NCBI GenBank assembly: GCA_028284705.1
Contig: JANQRE010000050.1
Location: forward strand, 23,201 to 87,200
Origin: Paracoccaceae bacterium
GTDB taxonomy: Bacteria; Pseudomonadota; Alphaproteobacteria; Rhodobacterales; Rhodobacteraceae
Length of the DNA: 64,000 nucleotides
Reading direction: 5' to 3'
Made by a program: the position numbers and the translations under genes. The first letter of the stretch is position 1. Each line of letters opens with the position of its first letter. The notes under the pieces are model-generated. The model worked only from the letters and a program-made list of their open reading frames with translations. It ran no database searches and was not told where the DNA came from. This document shows, piece by piece, positions 1-8,817 of this stretch.

Positions 1-865
1 TTTTCCGCAACATATCGTAGAGCGTGGTCCAATCATCGGTACCGCGACCAGCCTCCTGCGCCTCGACATAGACCTCAGCCGCCGCCTTCGACACGGTCAA
101 GGGAACGCCAAGCTCTTCGGCTTGCACAAGCGCGATATCGAGGTCTTTTTTCGCCAGATTGACCATGAAGGCCGGGCTGAGATCGCCCTTGAGCACCTTG
201 GCGGGGTAAGTCGTGCTCATATGGCCCTTACCGGCGGGCGTGCCGCTCATCACCTCGATGGAAAGGTCGCGATCCAGCCCGAGCGCGTCCGAGAAGTTGA
301 GGATCTGCGCGGTCACGGCGTTCGTCGTGGTGGACATCAGATTGTTGACGATCTTCATGCGCGTGCCCATGCCGGGGCCGCCGCAATCGATGACGGTGTC
401 GCCCATGCAGTCGAGCAGATGGCGCACTTTTGCGATCGTCTCCGCCGCGCCGCCGACCATGAAAAGCGATGTGCCGGTTTTGGCGTTGTCCGAGGTGCGG
501 CCCACAGGCGCGTCGACCATGTCGAAGCCCTTTTCGGCGAGACCCGCGCGCACGCCATCCGTCTCGGAGGGGCTGATGGTCGACATATCGACCAGAATGG
601 CGCCGTCGGCCATACCGTGTACAGCTCCGCCCTCACCGAAGATCGCCTGATGCACGATCTTGCCGTTGGGCAGCATGGAGAAGACCACTTCCGCGCCATC
701 GGTCGCCTCGGCAGCGGAGGCGGCGGTGTCTCCGCCATTGTTGCGGTGGCTTTCCATGGCATCGGCGGAGGCGTCGAACCCCGTGACGCTATGCCCGCCC
801 TTGATGATGTTTCCAGCCATGGCCAGGCCCATGGTGCCCAAGCCGATAAATGCAACCTTTGTCAT
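1..865 (-). CDS. NAD(P)-dependent 3-hydroxyisobutyrate dehydrogenase-family reductase (3' end cut off)
   Basis: Beta-hydroxyacid dehydrogenase family, which includes 3-hydroxyisobutyrate dehydrogenase and tartronate semialdehyde reductase. The N-terminus MTKVAFIGLGTMG carries the Rossmann GxGxxG (residues 8-13). The substrate-site segment DMSTISPSET and the GGPGMGTRMKIVNN helix with the presumed catalytic Lys171 are present. The frame stays open for 288 codons to the window edge, so only a few C-terminal residues should be missing. ATG at 865 is chosen because GGAGGA lies just upstream and the alternative ATG at 870 runs into a stop after two codons. The exact substrate cannot be told from sequence. 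Confidence 0.85.
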   Translation of the reverse strand, partial: MTKVAFIGLGTMGLAMAGNIIKGGHSVTGFDASADAMESHRNNGGDTAASAAEATDGAEVVFSMLPNGKIVHQAIFGEGGAVHGMADGAILVDMSTISPSETDGVRAGLAEKGFDMVDAPVGRTSDNAKTGTSLFMVGGAAETIAKVRHLLDCMGDTVIDCGGPGMGTRMKIVNNLMSTTTNAVTAQILNFSDALGLDRDLSIEVMSGTPAGKGHMSTTYPAKVLKGDLSPAFMVNLAKKDLDIALVQAEELGVPLTVSKAAAEVYVEAQEAGRGTDDWTTLYDMLRK

Positions 866-902
866 GTCATGTTCCTCCCGCGATGGTCTCTCATTGGGCG
901 AA

Positions 903-1844
903 TTATTCCGCTTCTGCAAGGAAGCGTTCCGCCTCAAGGGCCGCCATGCAGCCCATACCGGCGGAGGTGACGGCCTGGCGATAGATGTGATCGGTCAGGT
1001 CTCCGGCGGCGAAGACACCGGGGATCGAGGTCGCGGTGCTGTCGGGTTTGGTGACGACATAGCCGCCCATATGCGTCTCCAGCACGTCCTTCACCAGCTC
1101 ATTGGCGGGCGCGTGGCCGATGGCGACGAAGACCCCTTTGCAGGGGATTTCGGTGATCTCGTCGGTCTTCACGTTTTTCACCTTCACCGCTTCGACACCC
1201 ATGGGGCTGTCGGTGCCGACGACTTCCTCCAGCGTGTGGAACCAGAGGGGTTCGATCTTGGGGTTCTTAAACAAACGGTCCTGCAGGATCGCTTCGGCCC
1301 TTAGTTCGTCGCGGCGGTGGATCAGGGTGACTTTTGAGGCGAAGTTGGTGAGGAACAGGGCCTCCTCGACCGCCGTGTTGCCGCCGCCGATCACCACGAT
1401 CTCCTGACCGCGATAGAAGAACCCGTCGCAAGTGGCGCAGGCCGAGACGCCGAAACCTTTGAATTTCTCTTCCGAGGGCAGGCCTAGCCATTTGGCGCGC
1501 GCCCCGGTGGCGAGGATCACGGCGTCGGCGATATAAAGCGTGCCGCTGTCGGATTTGCAGACGAAGGGGCGCTTGGAGAAGTCGATCTCGGAGATGATGT
1601 CGCCGATCACTTCGCAGCCCATCGCCGTGGCATGGGCCTCCATGCGGGTCATCAGATCGGGGCCCTGCACTTCGGTGTCGCCGGGCCAGTTCTCGACCTC
1701 GGTGGTGGTGGTCAACTGACCGCCGGGCTCGATGCCCTGCACGAGGATCGGGTCAAGCATGGCGCGCGCGGCGTAGACGCCTGCGGTGTAGCCAGCGGGG
1801 CCGGAGCCGATGATCAGAACGCGGGTTTTGCGGGTGTCGGACAT
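903..1844 (-). CDS. trxB: Thioredoxin reductase (NADPH)
   Basis: Reduces thioredoxin with NADPH through FAD and a redox disulfide in the cytoplasm. The FAD-binding GSGPAGYTAG motif is at residues 13-22, the redox-active CATC at 136-139, the NADPH-binding GGGNTA at 153-158, and the C-terminal FAD motif GVFAAGDL near 275. At 313 residues it has the normal length for the low-molecular-weight bacterial enzyme. It lies on the same strand as the preceding reductase but is separated by about 40 nt, so co-transcription is possible. Confidence 0.95.
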   Translation of the reverse strand: MSDTRKTRVLIIGSGPAGYTAGVYAARAMLDPILVQGIEPGGQLTTTTEVENWPGDTEVQGPDLMTRMEAHATAMGCEVIGDIISEIDFSKRPFVCKSDSGTLYIADAVILATGARAKWLGLPSEEKFKGFGVSACATCDGFFYRGQEIVVIGGGNTAVEEALFLTNFASKVTLIHRRDELRAEAILQDRLFKNPKIEPLWFHTLEEVVGTDSPMGVEAVKVKNVKTDEITEIPCKGVFVAIGHAPANELVKDVLETHMGGYVVTKPDSTATSIPGVFAAGDLTDHIYRQAVTSAGMGCMAALEAERFLAEAE

Positions 1845-1939
1845 GGGGCCTCCAGCAAGGATTGGTCCCTCGATATAGGGTGGATTTTCGGTGGCTAAAA
1901 GGGGGTGGGGACAAGTCGCTGAAATGTGCCCCCAGGCGG

Positions 1940-2347
1940 TCAGGGTTTGAAGAGCACAAGTGCGATGATCGCGAAGGCGAGAAGCACGCTGACCTCGTTG
2001 AAAATGCGCAGGAAGCGTTCCGATTTCTGGAGCTGCGCGAGGCGCAACTGGCGCAGCATCAGACCGGTATAGATGTAGTGGATGGCCAGTGCTGCAACGA
2101 GGGTGAGCTTGATGTGGAACCAGCCATCCGAGAGGTAGGGGATCGCAAGCCAGAAGCCGGTGATCGCGGCGATGATGGCAAGCCCCGCGGAAAAGCGATA
2201 GACGCGATAGGTCAGATCGAAAGCCTGGCCGGTCCGTCCAAGCTCGTCATATTCGCGTTTGGCGAAGATCAGCCCGCGCGGCACGACGAACGAACCGGTC
2301 AGCCAGCCCGCAATCATCAGAATATGGAGGGTTTTCACCCAGAGCAT
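1940..2347 (-). CDS. HemJ/CopD-like small integral membrane protein
   Basis: A 135-residue, strongly hydrophobic protein with about four membrane segments. It opens with MLWVKTLHILMIAGWLTG and keeps the H...W...R arrangement of the UPF0093 (HemJ protoporphyrinogen oxidase) and CopD families. The open frame extends 36 codons upstream, but that extension is not membrane-like. The ATG at 2347 has GAGGG a few bases before it and matches the family N-terminus. It is divergent from the Lrp-type gene at 2495. HemJ activity is possible but cannot be separated from a generic CopD-like role by eye. Confidence 0.65.
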   Translation of the reverse strand: MLWVKTLHILMIAGWLTGSFVVPRGLIFAKREYDELGRTGQAFDLTYRVYRFSAGLAIIAAITGFWLAIPYLSDGWFHIKLTLVAALAIHYIYTGLMLRQLRLAQLQKSERFLRIFNEVSVLLAFAIIALVLFKP

Positions 2348-2381
2348 CGTACCCTCATTGCCCAGTTTTGCGGCACAAGAG

Positions 2382-2415
2382 CCCCTTCTGACGGCGCCGT
2401 CAACGGCGGAAGGGG
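2382..2415. promoter_or_regulatory. Nested palindrome in a divergent intergenic region
   Basis: The 147-bp spacer between the divergent HemJ-like and Lrp-type genes holds a perfect 14-bp palindrome, TGACGGCGCCGTCA (2389-2402). It is flanked by CCCCTTC (2382-2388) and GAAGGGG (2409-2415), which are also complementary. It could be a regulator site or a transcribed hairpin in either 5' leader. Function is unknown. Confidence 0.45.
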
Positions 2416-2494
2416 AAAACTTTCTTGCCGAGATTTGAAATATTATTGCGCACACCGCAGCGTTTCGGTAAGGAATCGCGCAGGGAGAACGCCA

Positions 2495-2995
2495 ATGGCT
2501 TTGTCAAAACTCGATGAGATCGACCGCAAGATTCTGTCTGAATTGCAAACGGACGGGCGGATGACCAATGTGGAACTGGCCTCGCGGGTTGGCATCTCGG
2601 CGCCACCCTGTCTGCGTCGGGTGCGGGCTCTGGAAGAGAGCGGGTTTATTCGCGGATACCACGCCGATGTGGAAGCGCGGGCTCTCGGATTTGAAGTTCA
2701 GGTCTTTGCGATGGTTGGGCTGGTGAGCCAGGCGGAAGCCGACCTTTCCGCCTTTGAGCAGCGCTGCCGCGATTGGCCGCTTGTGCGTGAGTGTCATATG
2801 CTGAACGGGGAAGTGGATTTTATCCTGAAATGCGTGGCACCGGATTTGAGTACCTTTCAGAACTTCCTGACCGAGCAGTTGACCGCCGCCGACAATGTCG
2901 CCTCGGTGAAGACTTCGCTGGTGATCCGTGGCGCGAAAGACGAGCCCGGCGTGCCGTTTGATGTGCTCGAAGAACGCCTCGCCCAGATCGACTAA
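2495..2995 (+). CDS. Lrp/AsnC-family transcriptional regulator
   Basis: 166-residue feast/famine regulator. It has an N-terminal winged HTH (LDEIDRKILSELQTDGRMTN, then GISAPPCLRRVRALEESG) and a C-terminal RAM/Lrp ligand-binding domain (residues about 70-150, ending in VKTSLVIRG). The frame is open far upstream, but ATG 2495 gives the classic Lrp N-terminus and has GGAGA 7 nt before it. AT-rich DNA (GAAATATTATT) at about 2436 could be an autoregulatory site. The target genes are unknown. Confidence 0.85.
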   Translation: MALSKLDEIDRKILSELQTDGRMTNVELASRVGISAPPCLRRVRALEESGFIRGYHADVEARALGFEVQVFAMVGLVSQAEADLSAFEQRCRDWPLVRECHMLNGEVDFILKCVAPDLSTFQNFLTEQLTAADNVASVKTSLVIRGAKDEPGVPFDVLEERLAQID

Positions 2996-3037
2996 GGCAT
3001 CTTTCCACGCTCACTGAGTTCTGCCAGTTTGGCGCGC

Positions 3038-3970
3038 ATGACACAGATGACCACGCGCTCTGGCCGCCCCGCCTCCGCCCTTTGTTTTGGCACCATGCAG
3101 TTTGGCGGCAAGGCTGATATCACCGCCTCGGAAGAGATGTATCGGGCCAGTCGTGCGGCGGGGATCAACTTCTTTGATACGGCGTACGTCTATACCGGCG
3201 GGCAGTCGGAGGAGATGCTGGGCCGGTTTGCCCGGGACGAGCAGGACGAGATCATCACCGCGACCAAAGTGGCCTATGACAAACCGGCAACGCGCGAAAA
3301 CATCCTGGGCAGTTTCGAGGAGAGCCGTGCGCGGATGCAGATGGATGTGATCGATCTTCTTTATCTGCATCGGTTCGATCCGACGACGACACTGCAAGAA
3401 AGCTTCGAGACTTTGGCGGAGCTGCAGAGCCAGAAGCTGATCCGCTATATTGGGATTTCGAACTTTGCCGCCTGGCAGGTGGTGAAAGCCAATCACGTGG
3501 CGGCGTCCTTTGGGACGAAGGTCGATGTGTTGCAGCCGATGTATAATCTGGTGAAGCGGCAGGCGGAGGTGGAGATCCTCCCGGCCTGCGTCGATCAGGG
3601 GATCGCTGTCTGTCCCTATTCGCCGCTGGGCGGCGGGCTTTTGACCGGAAAATATGCAGCCGAAGGTGAGGGACGCCTGACCGAGGACAGCCGCTACAAT
3701 GCGCGCTACAATGTGGGTTGGATGCATGAGGCCGCCGCCGCCTTGCCGAAACTGGCGGCGGAGCTCGGGACCTCCGCGCCGACCTTGGCTGTGGCCTGGG
3801 TGGCGAAGAACCCCGGGGTGACGGCGCCGATCATCTCCGCCCGATCGGTGGAGCAGTTGCGCCCGTCGCTGGAGGCGATGAGTTTTGAGATGGATGATGC
3901 GCTTTATGAGGCGGTGACGGCGCTTAGCCAGACGCCGGCCCCGGCGACGGACCGGCTCGAAGAAGCATGA
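3038..3970 (+). CDS. Aldo/keto reductase
   Basis: TIM-barrel NADPH-dependent oxidoreductase of about 310 residues. Visible family features are the early catalytic Asp/Tyr segment (NFFDTAYVYTGGQSEEMLG), the strand MDVIDLLYLHRFDP carrying the catalytic His, and the GISNFAAWQV loop. The C-terminal cofactor region includes PIISARSVEQL. A TTG at 3029 would add three residues. ATG 3038 is preferred, though no strong ribosome site is visible. Its stop overlaps the start of the next gene (ATGA), implying translational coupling with the FAD oxidase. Confidence 0.85.
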   Translation: MTQMTTRSGRPASALCFGTMQFGGKADITASEEMYRASRAAGINFFDTAYVYTGGQSEEMLGRFARDEQDEIITATKVAYDKPATRENILGSFEESRARMQMDVIDLLYLHRFDPTTTLQESFETLAELQSQKLIRYIGISNFAAWQVVKANHVAASFGTKVDVLQPMYNLVKRQAEVEILPACVDQGIAVCPYSPLGGGLLTGKYAAEGEGRLTEDSRYNARYNVGWMHEAAAALPKLAAELGTSAPTLAVAWVAKNPGVTAPIISARSVEQLRPSLEAMSFEMDDALYEAVTALSQTPAPATDRLEEA

Positions 3971-5043
3971 TCGATTTCCTGATTGTTGGTGGCGGGGTTG
4001 CGGGTCTGTCGGCCGCGGCGCGCTTGTCAGAGCTCGGATCGATCGTGGTTTTGGAAGCGGAAGAGGCGGTGGGGTATCACGCCTCGGGGCGCTCTGCGGC
4101 GATGTTTGAGGAGACTTATGGGTTGCCCTCGACCATCGCGCTGAACAAGGCCTCGAAACATTGGCATTTGGAAGTGAACGGCTCGAAAGACTTGCCGCGG
4201 GGGCTGTTGCTGTTGGGCTCTGAGGGCACAAGAGAGGCTTTTGCGGCGGATGTCGTCACGATGCAGATGGCGCGGATATCGCTGGATGAGGCGGAGGCGC
4301 TGTTGCCGGTTCTGAACCGGGATCATGTGATCGAAACGGCCTATCATGCTGAGGCCTGGGACATTGATACCGATGCCTGCCTGCAGCGCTATGCCCGCAT
4401 GGCGCGGGACAATGGCGGGAAGATCGTGATCGGGGCGAAAGTGACCGCGATTGCTCGGGATCGAAGCTGGCGGGTGAGCGCCGGTGAAACTTATGAGGCG
4501 CGGAACCTGGTGAATGCCGCGGGCGCCTGGGCCGATGAGGTGGCCGTGATGGCGGGCGTGGCGCCGATTGGTCTGCAGCCGATGCGCCGCTCGATGGCGC
4601 GGGTGGCCGCACCTGAGGGGATGGATGTGGCCCAATGGCCGATGCTCTTTGGACCGGGGGAGACGTGGTATGCCAAGCCCGATGCAGGCGCCTTGCTGGT
4701 CTCGCCTGCCGATGAAGAGCCGGTGCCGCCGCAGGATGCCTGGGCTGAGGATGTGACTTTGGCGGAGGGGATTGCCCGCTATCAACCCCATGTGACGGCG
4801 GAGGTGATGCGGATGATTGCCAATTGGGCGGGGCTCAGGACCTTCGCACCGGATAGGCAACTGGTTCTGGGCCGCGACCCCGCTGAGCCGGGTTTCATCT
4901 GGTGTGCTGGGCAGGGCGGTTATGGGTTCCAGACCTCCCCAGCCGCGAGCCAGCTTCTGGCGGATGTGGTGGCCGGGCGTGCCTCCGAATTGAATGACGC
5001 GACCGTCGCCGCCCTTTCGCCGGCGCGGTTCGGACTTACATAG
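3967..5043 (+). CDS. FAD-dependent amine/D-amino acid oxidase-family protein
   Basis: DAO-fold flavoenzyme of 358 residues. It opens with MIDFLIVGGGVAGLSAAARL, a dinucleotide-binding GxGxxG, followed by the acidic end of beta-2 (VVLEAEE) and the YHASGRSAAMF segment common to glycine/D-amino acid oxidases. The C-terminal FAD motif GQGGYGFQTSPA is near residue 315. It overlaps the upstream aldo/keto reductase by 4 nt, and the small membrane protein follows 5 nt downstream, so the three probably form one operon. The substrate is unknown. Confidence 0.82.
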   Translation: MIDFLIVGGGVAGLSAAARLSELGSIVVLEAEEAVGYHASGRSAAMFEETYGLPSTIALNKASKHWHLEVNGSKDLPRGLLLLGSEGTREAFAADVVTMQMARISLDEAEALLPVLNRDHVIETAYHAEAWDIDTDACLQRYARMARDNGGKIVIGAKVTAIARDRSWRVSAGETYEARNLVNAAGAWADEVAVMAGVAPIGLQPMRRSMARVAAPEGMDVAQWPMLFGPGETWYAKPDAGALLVSPADEEPVPPQDAWAEDVTLAEGIARYQPHVTAEVMRMIANWAGLRTFAPDRQLVLGRDPAEPGFIWCAGQGGYGFQTSPAASQLLADVVAGRASELNDATVAALSPARFGLT

Positions 5044-5048
5044 GGCGC

Positions 5049-5363
5049 ATGGCAGATCGCGAAACCAGACGGTTCGAGCGCGAGTTTGACCGGCTCGCCG
5101 ATTTGGTGCCGGGCTTGCGCACGCCGATCAAGACCCTGCGTGCGGGCGGGTGGTGGATCATACGTATCCCACTGGCGTTTCTGTTCATTCTCGGTGGTGT
5201 TCTGTCCTTTCTGCCGGTGCTCGGCCTCTGGATGCTGCCCTTCGGATTGCTGCTTTTGGCCGTCGATATTCCGATCCTGCGCCCGCCGGTGACGGCGCTT
5301 CTGATCTGGGGACGCAGGCGTGCACGGGTCTGGCTTAGGTGGCTGCGGATGAAGCGGCACTGA
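5049..5363 (+). CDS. Small two-helix membrane protein, unknown function
   Basis: 104 residues. The N-terminal charged stretch (ADRETRRFEREFDRL) is followed by two membrane segments (about 38-57 and 59-76) and a basic tail rich in Arg/Trp. The segment LPVLGLWMLPFGLLLLAVD resembles the PGPGW-type putative membrane proteins, but I would not assign it firmly. It starts 5 nt after the flavoenzyme stop and probably belongs to the same transcript. Confidence 0.65.
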   Translation: MADRETRRFEREFDRLADLVPGLRTPIKTLRAGGWWIIRIPLAFLFILGGVLSFLPVLGLWMLPFGLLLLAVDIPILRPPVTALLIWGRRRARVWLRWLRMKRH

Positions 5364-5422
5364 GGTGGTGCTGGACAGGGGGCGGGCGCACGGGTCAGAA
5401 TGAGGCCATTTAGGAGGCTATG

Positions 5423-5872
5423 ATGAAGCGCATCGTTTTGGCCGGATTTCTTGCCCTCAGCACACCTGCCCTCGCGGACGACCTGACCCGATTGGAGGCT
5501 GCGACCGAAGCAGCGACGAGGCAGCTCAACGCGTTCCTTGTCAGCCGCGCCCCGGAACTTGGGCCAGTGATGCCGAGCGAGGCGTGGGACTCGCGGTTTC
5601 GCAATGCAGGGCGGTGCTTTCTCAATGAGATCGCACGACAGAAAGGCGATGCTGGCGTGGCGACCTATCTAAACGCGCTCGAAGGATGGGGGCAGACGAA
5701 GATCACCTCGATGTCGCAACTCGGGCGGATGCCTGCGCCATTGGTGGATGCGGCGGCGCAGTCCGCGGCGAAGACCTGCAAGACCATCGAGCTGGCGACG
5801 TTCCGGATGTATCAAAGTGGCATGTTGCAGATGATGCAGGACCCTGCGGTCATCGAGAAGTTGAAGGATTAG
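5423..5872 (+). CDS. Secreted hypothetical protein
   Basis: A Sec signal peptide, MKRIVLAGFLALSTPALADD, has a likely cleavage site after ALA. The mature part is about 130 residues and mostly helical, with two cysteines (RCFLNE and KTCKTIE) that could form a disulfide. Two tandem ATGs occur. The second (5423) is 5 nt from a perfect AGGAGG (5412-5417), while the first is only 2 nt away, so the second is preferred. I do not recognise the family. Confidence 0.72.
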   Translation: MKRIVLAGFLALSTPALADDLTRLEAATEAATRQLNAFLVSRAPELGPVMPSEAWDSRFRNAGRCFLNEIARQKGDAGVATYLNALEGWGQTKITSMSQLGRMPAPLVDAAAQSAAKTCKTIELATFRMYQSGMLQMMQDPAVIEKLKD

Positions 5873-5927
5873 CGCAAACGAGATGCGCACAACCTCAAGC
5901 CCCGCAAAAAAACGCGAAACTTTGGCC

Positions 5928-5978
5928 AAACCAGCCCTCTCCCTACCGCCCTTCATCCTGAGGCGATTCGGATAATGG
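5928..5978. repeat. 51-bp dispersed repeat, copy 1
   Basis: Begins AAACCAGCCCTCTCCC and ends GCGATTCGGATAATGG. A second copy at 11663-11713 in the same orientation matches at 47 of 51 positions by my alignment. Both copies lie in intergenic DNA just downstream of a small secreted-protein gene. Confidence 0.75.
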
Positions 5979-6072
5979 GAGGTTTACGATCCTGAGTTAT
6001 GCCTAAATCGTCGGACAGCGGCAGGAGGCGTGATGGGCCGAGCGATGGCCCTCGGTTCGACAAAACCTGGTA

Positions 6073-8574
6073 TCAGCCGTCTTTCCGGATCGTTTCGTTC
6101 TTCGGATCGTAGGGGCTGTCTTCGACGACCTCTGCGTCCCAAAGCTCTTTGAACATGCGGACTTTCAGCTTCGTGCCGACCTCGGCGTGGTCGGGCGAGA
6201 CATAGCCCATACCGATGCTCTTGCCGAACGCGACCGAGTAGCCGCCCGAGGTCAGACGCCCGACGCGGGTATCGCCTGCATAAAGCGCCTCGCGACCCCA
6301 GGGATCGGCGTCTTCGGGGCCGTCGATCAGCAGGGTGACGCATTTGAAGCGCACGCCGGTTTCGACCATCTTGTCCTTGCCGAAGAAGTCCTTGTCGAGA
6401 TCGACAAAGCGGTCGAGACCGGCCTCGAGTGGGGTCGCGTCGCGACCGAGTTCAGTGCCGAAAGCGCGGTAGCTTTTTTCTTGCCGCAGCCAGTTCTGGG
6501 CGCGGGCGCCGACGAGTTTCATGCCGTGGTTCTCGCCCGCCTGTTCGAGCTGGTCGAAGAGGTAGTTCTGCATCTCAATCGGGTGGTGGAGCTCCCAACC
6601 TAGCTCGCCGGTATAGGCCACACGAATAGCGAGCGTCGGGCACATGCCAAGCTCGATGTCTTTCGCCGAGAGCCACGGGAAACGTTTGTTCGAAAGTGCG
6701 GTTTCCGGGTCGGGATCGCGGATCAGCTCGGCCAGCACGTCGCGGGATTTTGGCCCGGCGATGGCGAAAACGCCCCATTGCGAGGTGACGTCATGGATGA
6801 GGACCATCTCGCCGCCATTGGCCATGAAGTCTTCTGCCATCTTCTGCAGATAATCGGCGTCATAGGCCTGCCAAGCGCCGGCGGAGACGAGGTAATAGCC
6901 GTTCTCCTGCCGCCGCACGATGGTGTATTCGGTGCGCGTCGTGCCATGCGCGGTCAGCGCGTAGGTGAGGTTGATGCGACCGACGCGGGGCAGCTTGTTG
7001 CAGGTGAACCAGTCGAGGAAAGCGGTGGCGCCGGGACCGGAGACCCAGTGTTTGGTGAAGGCGGTGGCATCGACAAGCCCCACGCCCTCGCGGATCGCTT
7101 TGGCCTCGGCCTCGGCATATTGCCACCAGCCGCCGCGACGGAAGCTGCGTGCCGAATGGTCGAAATCTTCCGGCGCATCGAGTGGGCCGAAATAGTTCGG
7201 GCGCTCCCAGCCATTGACCTGTCCGAACTGGGCTCCGCGGGCCTTTTGGCGGTCATAAGCGGGCGCGGTTTTCAGGGGGCGGCAGGCCTCGCGCTCCTCA
7301 TCGGGGTGGTGCAGGATGTAGACGTGGGAATAGCATTCCTCGTTCTTCCGCATCGCATATTCGGTGGTCATCCAGGACCCGTAGCGCTTGGGATCGAGGC
7401 TGGCCATGTCGATCTCGGCCTCGCCTTCGACCATCAATTGGGCGAGGTAATGGCCGGTGCCGCCAGCGGCGGTGATGCCGAAGGAGAAGCCCTCGGCCAG
7501 CCACATATTGCGCAGGCCCGGGGCGGGACCGAGCAGCGGGTTGCCATCGGGCGTGTAACAGATCGGACCGTTGAAATCGTCCTTCAGCCCCACCGTCTCC
7601 GAGGACGGAATGCGGTGGATCATGGACATATACTCCTCCTCGATCCGCTCAAGATCGAGCGGGAAGAGGTCGGCGCGAAAACTGTCGGGCACGGCGTATT
7701 CGAATCGGGCAGGGGCACCCATCTCGTAAGGTCCGAGGATCCAACCGCCGCGCTCCTCGCGCACATACCATTTGGCGTCCGCGTCGCGCAGAACCGGGTG
7801 TTCGGGGTTGTTCTGGCGCCACTCGACCAGCATCGGGTCAGGTTCGGTGACGATATATTGGTGCTCGACCGGGATCGCGGGGATCTTTAGCCCCAAGAGC
7901 TGCGCAGTGCGCTGGGCGTGGTTGCCGGTGGCGGTGACGACATGTTCGGCATGGATCACGATCTGCTCGTCGGAGGGGACGAGGTTGCCGCCCTTTTCGA
8001 CCATTTTTGTGCAGGTCACATCCCAATGATCGCCGGTCCAGGTGTAGCCATCGACCTGCCATTTGCGTTCGATCATCACGCCGCGCTGACGGGCGCCCTT
8101 GGCCATCGCCATGGTGACGTCGGCGGGGTTAATATAGCCATCGGTCGGGTGGTAGATCGCGCCTTTCAGGTCCTCGGTGCGGACCAGCGGGTAACGCTCC
8201 TTGATCTGCGCAGGCGAGAGCCATTCATAGGGCACGCCGCAGGTCTCAGCGGTGGAGGCGTAGAGCATATATTCATCCATGCGGTCCTGCGTCTGCGCCA
8301 TGCGCAGGTTGCCGACGACGTAGAAGCCCGCGTTCAGGCCGGTCTCTTCCTCGAGCGTCTTGTAGTACTTGATCGAGTAGTCGTGGATATGGGTCGTCGC
8401 GTAGGACATGTTGAAATAGGGGAGCAGCCCGGCGGCATGCCAGGTGGAGCCGGAAGTCAGTTCGTCCCGCTCCAGCAGCATCACATCGTCCCAGCCCGCT
8501 TTGGCCAGATGATAGGCAATCGAGGTGCCGACCGCGCCACCGCCGACAACAAGCGCTTTCACATGGGTTTTCAT
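6073..8574 (-). CDS. GcvT-family flavoenzyme, dimethylglycine/sarcosine dehydrogenase type
   Basis: 833-residue fusion of an N-terminal FAD (DAO) domain and a C-terminal folate-binding aminomethyltransferase (GcvT-like) domain. This is the layout of dimethylglycine and sarcosine dehydrogenases, which demethylate N-methylglycines and pass the one-carbon unit to tetrahydrofolate. GGGAVGTSIAYHL (11-23) binds FAD. In SGSTWHAAG, His46 is at the site of covalent FAD attachment in the family. The GcvT half begins near residue 430. The frame is open 40 codons upstream, but ATG 8574 has GGGAGGG before it. Whether the substrate is dimethylglycine, sarcosine or another methylated amine is unresolved. 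Confidence 0.88.
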   Translation of the reverse strand: MKTHVKALVVGGGAVGTSIAYHLAKAGWDDVMLLERDELTSGSTWHAAGLLPYFNMSYATTHIHDYSIKYYKTLEEETGLNAGFYVVGNLRMAQTQDRMDEYMLYASTAETCGVPYEWLSPAQIKERYPLVRTEDLKGAIYHPTDGYINPADVTMAMAKGARQRGVMIERKWQVDGYTWTGDHWDVTCTKMVEKGGNLVPSDEQIVIHAEHVVTATGNHAQRTAQLLGLKIPAIPVEHQYIVTEPDPMLVEWRQNNPEHPVLRDADAKWYVREERGGWILGPYEMGAPARFEYAVPDSFRADLFPLDLERIEEEYMSMIHRIPSSETVGLKDDFNGPICYTPDGNPLLGPAPGLRNMWLAEGFSFGITAAGGTGHYLAQLMVEGEAEIDMASLDPKRYGSWMTTEYAMRKNEECYSHVYILHHPDEEREACRPLKTAPAYDRQKARGAQFGQVNGWERPNYFGPLDAPEDFDHSARSFRRGGWWQYAEAEAKAIREGVGLVDATAFTKHWVSGPGATAFLDWFTCNKLPRVGRINLTYALTAHGTTRTEYTIVRRQENGYYLVSAGAWQAYDADYLQKMAEDFMANGGEMVLIHDVTSQWGVFAIAGPKSRDVLAELIRDPDPETALSNKRFPWLSAKDIELGMCPTLAIRVAYTGELGWELHHPIEMQNYLFDQLEQAGENHGMKLVGARAQNWLRQEKSYRAFGTELGRDATPLEAGLDRFVDLDKDFFGKDKMVETGVRFKCVTLLIDGPEDADPWGREALYAGDTRVGRLTSGGYSVAFGKSIGMGYVSPDHAEVGTKLKVRMFKELWDAEVVEDSPYDPKNETIRKDG

Positions 8575-8817
8575 CGTGTGCCCTCCCGCACCGGCGTCAT
8601 TTTGGGGATTTCTAACAAGAGCGGCGCGCACTCTGCCAACCCATTCGACGCAAATCGCCTCGAATCCGACACGGGGAGAGGTTTGGGGTGGCAAAAAACC
8701 GTGCTTCGTGGCGCGGGAGGCGCAATCGCGGCTTCGTGAGCATCCATGCGAAGAATCCGTTTGAGCCTTTGGCGACCCGGCTTAGAATGCAGCGACTTTT
8801 CTGACCTGGGGCCTGAT

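Noticed and set aside
1862..2494. Long open frame before the Lrp-type gene
   Set aside because: It runs antisense to the HemJ/CopD-like gene; the Lrp start at 2495 has a ribosome site and family N-terminus.
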